Assembly: GCA_028705905.1 (NCBI GenBank)
Contig: JAQWCP010000088.1
Coordinates: 1 to 6,678, forward strand
Source: Oscillospiraceae bacterium
GTDB taxonomy: Bacteria > Bacillota > Clostridia > Oscillospirales > Oscillospiraceae
Direction of reading: 5' to 3'
DNA: 6,678 bases
Part shown: in pieces, positions 1-5,259 of the stretch
Layout: each line of letters begins with the position of its first letter
Numbering within the stretch: the stretch's first letter is position 1
Program-made: the position numbers and the translations under genes
The notes under the pieces: model-generated
Told to the model about the DNA's origin: nothing
Databases searched by the model: none
The model's input: the letters and a program-made list of their open reading frames with translations, nothing else

Positions 1-1229
1 TGGGGGGCCTGTGCATTCATTTCTTCAGAATGGGCATCTTTCAGGCACAACACGGTTCGGGCAAATTCGACCATCGCCACCTGCATACCCAGAGAGATGC
101 CAAAATAAGGCACCTTATGCTCCCGCACGTACTGGGCTGCCACAATTTTCCCGTCGATACCCCGGTCCCCAAACCCGGCGGGGACCAAAATTCCGTCACA
201 GCCGCCCAGAATTTCCGCCGCATTTTCCGGCGTCAGCAATTCTGAGTCGATCCAGTCAATTTCCACCGAAACGTCATTTTCAATGCCCCCGTGGGTCAGC
301 GCCTCTGCCACACTGAGGTACGAGTCCCGGAGAGCGACATACTTTCCAACCAGGCCGATTTTTACGGTGGTATCCGCATGCTTGGCCCGCTCCACCATAG
401 CCCGCCACTCTGTCAGATCCGGCGCATGGCAGGAGAGCCCCAAACGTTTGCAGACCACGTTGCCAAGGCCCTCTGCTTCCAGCATCAACGGAATTTCATA
501 CAGGACCGGCGCATTGAGGTTGGAAATGACATTTTCCGACGGAATATTACAAAAAAGAGAAATTTTCTCCCGGATTTCATTCGTAACAGAAAGCTCCGAC
601 CGGCAGACAATCACATCTGGCTGAATGCCGAGAGAGAGCAATTCTTTAACAGAATGTTGCGTGGGTTTGCTCTTGAGTTCTGTAGAGCCGGGGATATTGA
701 CAATGAGAGAGACATGGACAAACATGACATTTTGCCGGCCCATTTCCGTTGTCACTTGACGGGCGGCCTCTAAAATGGGTAAAGATTCGATGTCACCCAC
801 TGTGCCGCCAATCTCGGTAATCACCACATCCGCGTCTGTTTCTGCGGCCCGGTAAATACGGGATTTGATCTCGTTGGTCACGTGGGGGATGACCTGCAAC
901 GTGCCACCAGGGAAGCCGCCGCAACGCGCCTTGTCCAACAAAGACCAATAGATTTTACCTGATGTGGTGCTGGAATTGACCGTCAGATTCACATCGGTGA
1001 ACCGCTCATAATGGCCCAAATCCAGGTCTGTTTCCGCACCATCGTCGGTGACAAAGACTTCACCGTGCTGCAGTGGACTCATGTCACCGGGATCTACATT
1101 CAGATAGGGGTCAAATTTTTGCAGCGTGACGTTCAAGCCACGCTGTTTGAGCAAACGCCCCAAAGAAGCGGCGGTAATCCCCTTGCCAAGCCCAGACACA
1201 ACACCGCCTGTTACAAAAATATATTTCAC
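1..1229 (-). CDS. pyrG: CTP synthase, 5' 409 codons (runs off left edge)
   Basis: Makes CTP from UTP, ATP and an amino donor, the last step of pyrimidine nucleotide synthesis, in the cytosol. I translated the minus strand by hand; the frame is open from a GTG start at 1229 to the window edge, about three quarters of the usual ~535 residues. The synthetase domain (about 1-265) shows KYIFVTGGVVSGLGKG with the P-loop Lys16, DPYLNVDPG, DGAETDLDLGHYERF, EIGGTVGDIESLP and KSKPTQHSVKEL. The glutaminase domain begins near 290 (IGLVGKYV). Key oddities: the nucleophile motif reads GISLGMQ (Ser379 where the family has Cys), PGGFG reads PAGFG (Ala351), RRGDYLG reads RCGGFPG (102-108), and the usual VPY.. 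segment reads IVNIPGST (176-183). The GTG has an AGGGAG 11 nt upstream; an upstream TTG hits a stop at once. Identity is certain, but full glutamine-dependent activity is doubtful. The triad His and Glu are beyond the edge. Confidence 0.95.
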   Translation of the reverse strand, partial: MKYIFVTGGVVSGLGKGITAASLGRLLKQRGLNVTLQKFDPYLNVDPGDMSPLQHGEVFVTDDGAETDLDLGHYERFTDVNLTVNSSTTSGKIYWSLLDKARCGGFPGGTLQVIPHVTNEIKSRIYRAAETDADVVITEIGGTVGDIESLPILEAARQVTTEMGRQNVMFVHVSLIVNIPGSTELKSKPTQHSVKELLSLGIQPDVIVCRSELSVTNEIREKISLFCNIPSENVISNLNAPVLYEIPLMLEAEGLGNVVCKRLGLSCHAPDLTEWRAMVERAKHADTTVKIGLVGKYVALRDSYLSVAEALTHGGIENDVSVEIDWIDSELLTPENAAEILGGCDGILVPAGFGDRGIDGKIVAAQYVREHKVPYFGISLGMQVAMVEFARTVLCLKDAHSEEMNAQAP

Positions 1230-1240
1230 AGAATCAATTG

Positions 1241-1246
1241 CTCCCT
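1241..1246 (-). promoter_or_regulatory. Ribosome binding site of pyrG
   Basis: The minus strand reads AGGGAG, 11 nt before the GTG at 1229. The spacing is slightly long, but no other in-frame start lies near it, so it fixes GTG as the start. Confidence 0.6.
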
Positions 1247-1272
1247 TCCGCAAACAAAATATACACTTTCCC

Positions 1273-1301
1273 ATTTTACATAGGAACGCCCGCTCCGTCA
1301 A
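1273..1301 (-). promoter_or_regulatory. Sigma-A-type promoter of pyrG
   Basis: On the minus strand, TTGACG (1301-1296) is followed by a 17-nt spacer and TAAAAT (1278-1273), preceded by TG. Transcription would start near 1266, giving a leader of about 37 nt before the GTG. That leader is too short for a terminator-antiterminator. It also lacks the GGGC start that B. subtilis pyrG uses for CTP-sensing reiterative transcription, so that control is not visible here. Confidence 0.7.
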
Positions 1302-1334
1302 GATGAATGGGCAGAAACAACGTGAAAAAATGTC

Positions 1335-1363
1335 TCGCATAATTGAAACAGATGGGTTATAAT
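1335..1363 (+). promoter_or_regulatory. Probable promoter of the darA-holB-ricT operon
   Basis: A perfect TATAAT lies at 1358-1363, 33 nt before the darA ATG. At 17-nt spacing the -35 would be TCGCAT (1335-1340), a weak match. A better-looking TTGAAA at 1343-1348 is too close to this -10; it could only pair with TAAAAA at 1367 (18 nt). The 1230-1396 gap between the divergent genes holds nothing else that I can support. Confidence 0.45.
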
Positions 1364-1396
1364 AAGTAAAAAGCAGCAATAGGGAGGAATTCCGTT

Positions 1397-1717
1397 ATGA
1401 AGCTCATACTTTCAATCCTCAATTCCGATGATGCCAGTGCTGTGCTTCGCACGTTGACGAAACAGGGGTTTGCCGCCACCAAAATGGCCACCACCGGCGG
1501 GTTTCTGATGGCGGGCAATGTGACCATTCTGATGGGTGTGGATGAAGACCGGGTGCAGCAGGCCATTGATATCATCAAAGAACAGTCTCACAGCCGCAAG
1601 CAAATGGTCTCCACCAATTCTGAGGTCAATGGATACTACCCGCGGGTTCCTGCGGATGTCGTCGTGGGTGGTGCAACAATCTTTGTGCTGGACATTGAAC
1701 ATTTTGAGCGGGCGTAG
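1397..1717 (+). CDS. darA: PII-like cyclic-di-AMP receptor DarA (YaaQ/PstA family)
   Basis: Small cytosolic trimeric PII-like protein; the family binds c-di-AMP, and its downstream partner is not settled. The 106 residues compare with 109 in B. subtilis DarA. Family hallmarks are the N-terminal MKLILSIL strand, TKMATTGGFLMAGN (28-41), ILMGVDEDRV (44-53) and the C-terminal GGATIFVLDIEHF (91-103). The start is supported by GGGAGG at 1382-1387, 9 nt before ATG. It is the first gene of an operon with holB 3 nt downstream, as in the conserved yaaQ-yaaR-holB-yaaT cluster, but yaaR is absent. Two positions that contact c-di-AMP in characterised homologues, Asn24 and Arg26, are Gly24 and Ala26 here, and the C-terminus lacks the usual HQF ending. 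Ligand binding should therefore not be taken for granted. Confidence 0.9.
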   Translation: MKLILSILNSDDASAVLRTLTKQGFAATKMATTGGFLMAGNVTILMGVDEDRVQQAIDIIKEQSHSRKQMVSTNSEVNGYYPRVPADVVVGGATIFVLDIEHFERA

Positions 1718-1720
1718 CAG

Positions 1721-2671
1721 ATGAAGTTTCCGGGACTTTTGGGGAACGACAAGCTGCAGGCGCGCCTTCGCGCGCAGAAGCGGGAGCGGGGGCTTTCCCA
1801 TGCGTATTTGCTGGCGGGCCCCCTCGGCAGTGGAAAGCATACATTGGCGCAACTGTTGATCGCCGCATTTTTATGTACCAACAAGGAAGAGGTGCCTTGT
1901 GGCACCTGTCAGGATTGTCGGAAAGTATGGCTTCATATCCATCCGGATGTGAAATGGGTAAAAACTCCTTCTGTGGGAGAGGTGCGCGGCCTGCGAAAGG
2001 ACGCATATATTCGGCCCAATGAGGGCTTGCGGAAACTCTATGTGATCGAGGGAATGCAAAAGGTCAACCTGGCGGCACAAAATGCACTGTTGAAGGTGTT
2101 GGAAGAGGGGCCGGAGTATGCTGTATTTCTTCTGCTGGCGGAAGATGAGGATGGCGTGCTGGAAACGGTTCGGTCTCGTTGTGAAACTTTGCGCCTGGCG
2201 CCCGTTTCGCAAGAGGTGGGAGAGGCGTATTTGCGCCGGCGCTTTCCGGATGTACCGCCTGAAACAATCGCAAGAGAGGCCGGGGCATGCGAAGGCTATT
2301 TAGGCCGCGCCGTTTGGCGGCTGGAGGCGGCAGCCCAGGCCGCAGAACCGGCGGGCGCCCGGGCAGACGCGTTTCTTGCCTGTTTATATGAAAACAACAC
2401 CATGGGCCTCCTGAAGAGCGCCGTGGAGCTGGAGGGGCTGTCCCGGGAGGAGTGGTCCGCTTTTTTACAGGCGGCGGGAGATAGGCTGCATAAAACGCTG
2501 CGAGAAGCTGTACACAAGAAGGACGCCCAGTTTGAGACGGCGCAGATCCTTCTTTATTTGGATATCATTCGAGTGCTAAAGGCACAAGGCGAGGCCAATG
2601 TGGGCTTAGGCCACTGCGCAGGACTGTTGCATGTTCTATGTGCGGAAGTGATGGAGAGAGGAGAGACATGA
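1721..2671 (+). CDS. holB: DNA polymerase III delta' subunit (clamp loader)
   Basis: Part of the clamp-loader complex that opens and loads the beta sliding clamp at the replication fork. The 316-residue AAA+ protein shows SHAYLLAGPLGSGKHT (26-41), a P-loop whose usual Thr/Ser after GK is His40. It then has a zinc-binding cysteine set (Cys52, Cys60, Cys63, Cys66), HPDVKWV, the Walker-B region KLYVIEGM (105-112), NALLKVLEEGPEY (121-133) and the SRC motif (152-154). A degenerate P-loop is common in delta', which need not hydrolyse ATP, so this favours holB over the DnaX tau/gamma subunit; the short length agrees. The start lies 3 nt after the darA stop with only a weak ribosome site, suggesting translational coupling. 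The end carries the ribosome site of ricT. The C-terminal third (about 200-316) is the poorly conserved collar domain. Confidence 0.92.
   Translation: MKFPGLLGNDKLQARLRAQKRERGLSHAYLLAGPLGSGKHTLAQLLIAAFLCTNKEEVPCGTCQDCRKVWLHIHPDVKWVKTPSVGEVRGLRKDAYIRPNEGLRKLYVIEGMQKVNLAAQNALLKVLEEGPEYAVFLLLAEDEDGVLETVRSRCETLRLAPVSQEVGEAYLRRRFPDVPPETIAREAGACEGYLGRAVWRLEAAAQAAEPAGARADAFLACLYENNTMGLLKSAVELEGLSREEWSAFLQAAGDRLHKTLREAVHKKDAQFETAQILLYLDIIRVLKAQGEANVGLGHCAGLLHVLCAEVMERGET
2659..2663 (+). promoter_or_regulatory. Ribosome binding site of ricT, inside the end of holB
   Basis: AGGAG lies 8 nt before the TTG at 2672. It decides the start: the TTG directly follows the holB TGA, and the ATG at 2668 is in another frame. 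Translation of ricT is thus likely coupled to holB. Confidence 0.65.
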
Positions 2672-3958
2672 TTGACGGAGATTGTAGGCATCCGCTTTAA
2701 AAGCGGTGGAAAAGTTTATTTTTTTAATCCCGAGGGGAAACAAATCGAAGAAGGCACATCGGTGATTGTGGAAACAGCCAGAGGGCTGGAATTTGGCCAG
2801 TGTGTACAAAGTAATACCATGGTGGAGGACAACGAGGTAACGGCACCCCTGCGTTCCGTGGTTCGGTTTTCCACTGAAGAAGATAAGAAAATGTTGGAAG
2901 CCAACCGGAAAAAGGAAGGCTGGGCAATGGAAGTCTGCCAGCAGAAAATTGCAGATCACAAGTTGGATATGAAATTGGTCAATGCGCAGTATAATTTTGA
3001 CGGAAGTAAACTATTGTTCTTTTTTACCTCTGACGGGCGAGTGGATTTTCGGGAGCTTGTAAAAGATTTGGCCTCTGTGTTTCGCACCCGCATCGAGCTG
3101 CGTCAAATTGGCGTGCGGGATGAAGCCAAAATGCTGGGCGGTCTTGGCATTTGTGGCCAGCCGTTTTGCTGCAACCGATTTTTGGACGATTTCCAGCCGG
3201 TTTCCATCAAAATGGCGAAGACGCAAAATTTGTCCCTCAACCCAACAAAAATTTCCGGCACCTGTGGACGACTCATGTGCTGCCTGAAGTATGAGCAGGA
3301 AGCATACGAAGATTTGGTGAAGCGGGCGCCAAAACAAGACTCCTTTGTGGAGACGACAGACGGGGTGGGGACCGTTTCCATGGTTAACTTGTTGCGGGAG
3401 CAGGCGAAGGTGCGATTGGACATCGCCCCGGAAACCCCCCGTTGCTATGGCTTCCAGGAGATTCAGGTTATCCGGTCCGGGAAAGGCAAGCGCCCGGAAG
3501 GATATGAGACCCAGGAGGCGCTTCAGGCGGAACATATTCGCAAGACGATGCAACAGGCAAGGGCGCAGGCCCGGGAAGAGCGGAAGCCCGTGGCGCCAGC
3601 CACACCGAAAGCGCCTTTCCGTCGTGAAAAAAGCCGTCTGTCCGACCACGGAAGAGAGTGGGAAAACAAAGAGCCCAAGGAGGCGAAGCCCCAGAAGGAA
3701 CCGGTGGAGAGGGCCAGAGAACCAAAAGGGAACCAAAAAGAATTGAGAGAATCCAAGGAAGGGAAAGGGTTCAAACCTTCCAAGGAATCAAAAGAACCGC
3801 GTACACGGCAGGGGCAAAAGCCACATTCAGACAAGCCAAAACGGGAAGAAGGCGGGAGCAGTAAACCCCAGGAGAAGCGGAGATATCATCATCGCGGCCA
3901 TGGGAAGAACAATCAAAAACAAAGCCAACTGCCCAAAGAAGACAAAGGAACAGAATAG
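2672..3958 (+). CDS. ricT: PSP1-domain protein RicT (YaaT) with long charged tail
   Basis: In B. subtilis RicT forms the RicA-RicF-RicT complex, which carries [4Fe-4S] clusters and promotes RNase Y-dependent RNA maturation as well as competence, biofilm formation and sporulation. The PSP1 core (about 1-265) is highly conserved: SDGRVDFRELVKDLASVFRT (120-139), IELRQIGVRDEAKMLGG (141-157), CGQPFCC (161-167), SLNPTKISGTCGRLMCCLKY (188-207). Cys161, Cys166, Cys167 and Cys198 occupy the same numbers as the cluster-related cysteines of the B. subtilis protein, so Fe-S binding is likely. Residues about 270-428 form a low-complexity tail rich in Lys, Glu, Arg, Pro and Gln with a His-rich patch (RRYHHRGHGKNN, 393-404), far beyond the ~275 residues of B. 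subtilis RicT. TTG start, last gene of the operon, terminator 11 nt after the stop. Confidence 0.93.
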   Translation: MTEIVGIRFKSGGKVYFFNPEGKQIEEGTSVIVETARGLEFGQCVQSNTMVEDNEVTAPLRSVVRFSTEEDKKMLEANRKKEGWAMEVCQQKIADHKLDMKLVNAQYNFDGSKLLFFFTSDGRVDFRELVKDLASVFRTRIELRQIGVRDEAKMLGGLGICGQPFCCNRFLDDFQPVSIKMAKTQNLSLNPTKISGTCGRLMCCLKYEQEAYEDLVKRAPKQDSFVETTDGVGTVSMVNLLREQAKVRLDIAPETPRCYGFQEIQVIRSGKGKRPEGYETQEALQAEHIRKTMQQARAQAREERKPVAPATPKAPFRREKSRLSDHGREWENKEPKEAKPQKEPVERAREPKGNQKELRESKEGKGFKPSKESKEPRTRQGQKPHSDKPKREEGGSSKPQEKRRYHHRGHGKNNQKQSQLPKEDKGTE

Positions 3959-3969
3959 ATAAAATAGAT

Positions 3970-4005
3970 AAAAATGCATAAACCTTGCAAGGTTTATGCA
4001 TTTTT
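3970..4005. terminator. Perfect 36-bp palindrome, bidirectional rho-independent terminator
   Basis: Positions 3970-4005 equal their own reverse complement without mismatch, centred on TTGCAA between 3987 and 3988. Each strand reads a run of A, a stem from TGCATAAACC to GGTTTATGCA, then TTTTT. It lies between the convergent ends of ricT (3958) and spoIID (4016), so one element can end both transcripts. Confidence 0.88.
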
Positions 4006-4015
4006 GCCCTTTGGG

Positions 4016-5047
4016 CTAAGAGGCCCCCCAAGATCCGATCACAGTGCCATGATAGTACCAGGTGAGGATCTTTTGACAATTCCAACCGGAGGCGGCATAC
4101 GCATTGGCGCCATATTGGCTCATGCCAACGCCATGCCCATATCCTGTTACAGAAAAGACCACGGTATTTTCCTTGGCTGCAATGGAAAACGCCGTGCTAC
4201 GCAAACCAAACAGGCTGCGCAGGGCGCGGCCTGTCACGGTGATGCCCCCCACGGATATATTTAATACTTTGCTTGCACCGGAGCGTTTTGGCGTGCCAAA
4301 CCACTGATCCGGAGAGCCGGAGAGCTTGGCATCGGGATATTCTTTCAAAATGGTGGATCGGAAGGATTCGGCGGAAATTTCCACCACGCTTTGATAATTG
4401 GGAACGGTGTCGCCATTTTCCGGTGACGCGACACTGGACAGATAGGGAACATTTGCCCCCCAGACCAGCGCGGCGCTCTCTGTTGCACCGCTGGAGGAGG
4501 AGTGGAACACGGCATTGATGGGCTTTCCTTTATATAAAATGGCCTGTCCGTCTGTTTCCGAAACAGCCTGCTGAATTTTTTTCAGATATTCCGCCTGCTT
4601 GTCACCCCAATTTTTTTGCGCCTCTGCTTCTGTGATATAGGCGCTGCAACAACTGCTGTCCGTACAGAGATCTGCTTCCGGATGATTCTTGGAAGGCCCG
4701 TTTTGAATTTTATATAGGGCATAAGTGCGAGCGGCTATGGTTTGCGCCTTTAGCGCTTCCAATTGAAAGGAAGCGGGCATTTCGGCAGCCACCACCCGGA
4801 ATAAGTACTTGTCCATGGAAATGGTACAGACGCCGTCGTCTGTTAGCAGGCGAAATTGGGTGCTGGCGTCGTCGGAATGTGCTGCCAGCGTAGGAGAAGG
4901 GGAAGCGTCGGCTGGCAAGGTGGCTGTTGGTGGGTCCGACTGTTTTGAACCGTCAGACGTGACGCGGGGGTTAGAAGAAAGGAACAGCAGTGGAAGCAAA
5001 AAAAGGAGCAAAAGCAGAAGAAATGCGGCAGCAAAAAACCGTCTCAA
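4016..5047 (-). CDS. spoIID: Stage II sporulation protein D, membrane-anchored lytic transglycosylase
   Basis: SpoIID cleaves glycan strands denuded by SpoIIP, within the SpoIID-SpoIIM-SpoIIP complex at the engulfing membrane of the mother cell. From the TTG at 5047 the protein has 343 residues, the length of B. subtilis SpoIID. It opens with a membrane anchor (RRF then hydrophobic 4-23) and a Ser/Pro/Thr-rich linker to about 65. The catalytic region is YLFRVVAAEMPASF with Glu89 as the likely acid, then ALKAQTIAARTYALYK (98-113), HSSSSGATES (182-191) and GYGHGVGMSQYGANAYA (302-318). The zinc-type cluster is His122, Cys128, Cys133, Cys134; the C. difficile enzyme has His-Cys-His-Cys at this spacing. 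A longer frame opens with a TTG at 5134 but has no ribosome site. GGGAGG 8 nt before 5047 supports the shorter form. Confidence 0.92.
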   Translation of the reverse strand: MRRFFAAAFLLLLLLFLLPLLFLSSNPRVTSDGSKQSDPPTATLPADASPSPTLAAHSDDASTQFRLLTDDGVCTISMDKYLFRVVAAEMPASFQLEALKAQTIAARTYALYKIQNGPSKNHPEADLCTDSSCCSAYITEAEAQKNWGDKQAEYLKKIQQAVSETDGQAILYKGKPINAVFHSSSSGATESAALVWGANVPYLSSVASPENGDTVPNYQSVVEISAESFRSTILKEYPDAKLSGSPDQWFGTPKRSGASKVLNISVGGITVTGRALRSLFGLRSTAFSIAAKENTVVFSVTGYGHGVGMSQYGANAYAASGWNCQKILTWYYHGTVIGSWGAS

Positions 5048-5055
5048 TCGAGGCA

Positions 5056-5061
5056 CCTCCC
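5056..5061 (-). promoter_or_regulatory. Ribosome binding site that fixes the spoIID start
   Basis: The minus strand reads GGGAGG followed by 8 nt and TTG at 5047-5045. This puts the start right before the RRFFAAAFLLLL anchor and removes 29 residues of non-SpoIID-like leader from the longest open frame. Confidence 0.7.
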
Positions 5062-5116
5062 GTTTTTCGGCACTTTTTGCAAGTTGGCCGACAGAACAAT
5101 TCATTTCTAGAGATAA

Positions 5117-5144
5117 TATACATGAAGCTTCCAAAAATTATTGC
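5117..5144 (-). promoter_or_regulatory. Possible sigma-E-like promoter of spoIID
   Basis: On the minus strand GCAATAAT (5144-5137) is followed after 12 nt by CATGTATA (5124-5117). This loosely resembles the sigma-E pattern (ATA-type -35, CATACA-type -10), and spoIID is a classical sigma-E target. Two -10 positions differ and the spacing is a little short. Transcription from here would start downstream of the 5134 TTG, agreeing with the start at 5047. Confidence 0.25.
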
Positions 5145-5196
5145 AAATCAAACCTAATTTTTAGCGGAGCAGTGAAGGGTTTTGGGTAATTGAACA

Positions 5197-5225
5197 TTGA
5201 CTTAGAGAAGAAAATGCGTTAAAAT
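5197..5225 (+). promoter_or_regulatory. Sigma-A-type promoter of citrate synthase
   Basis: TTGACT (5197-5202), a 17-nt spacer and TAAAAT (5220-5225). The expected transcription start is near 5232, giving a leader of about 28 nt to the ATG at 5260. The upstream in-frame ATG at 5224 lies within the -10 box and could not be translated from this transcript. Confidence 0.7.
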
Positions 5226-5244
5226 GGGGAAATATATTAAAAAA

Positions 5245-5250
5245 GAAAGG
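5245..5250 (+). promoter_or_regulatory. Ribosome binding site of citrate synthase
   Basis: GAAAGG, 9 nt before the ATG at 5260. It is modest, but it is the only purine-rich site at a workable distance from an in-frame start downstream of the promoter. Confidence 0.5.
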
Positions 5251-5259
5251 CATGGAAAA

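Noticed and set aside
291..773. 160-residue plus-strand open frame
   Set aside because: It lies opposite pyrG, whose conserved motifs cover the same bases; no ribosome site or family resemblance.
1..1229. pyrG as a pseudogene
   Set aside because: The frame is continuous for 409 codons with conserved synthetase motifs, promoter and ribosome site; the odd residues are in-frame substitutions.
1230..1300. CTP-sensing attenuator in the pyrG leader
   Set aside because: The leader is only about 37 nt, has no hairpin with a T-run, and the start site lacks a GGGC run.
1343..1363. TTGAAA (1343) paired with TATAAT (1358) as one promoter
   Set aside because: The spacer is only 9 nt, far from the 16-18 nt needed.
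2668..2670. ATG overlapping the holB stop as ricT start
   Set aside because: It is in a different frame from the conserved RicT sequence; the in-frame TTG at 2672 has the right ribosome-site spacing.
3011..3736. 241-residue minus-strand open frame
   Set aside because: It is antisense to the most conserved part of ricT; its Leu/Pro/Phe-rich composition is what the reverse of that codon usage gives.
4006..4016. Small GCCC-TTT-GGGC hairpin beside the palindrome
   Set aside because: Four base pairs with no T-run, overlapping the spoIID stop; most likely chance.
5224..5226. ATG at 5224 as citrate synthase start
   Set aside because: It overlaps the -10 box of the only good promoter and lacks a ribosome site; the ATG at 5260 fits better.
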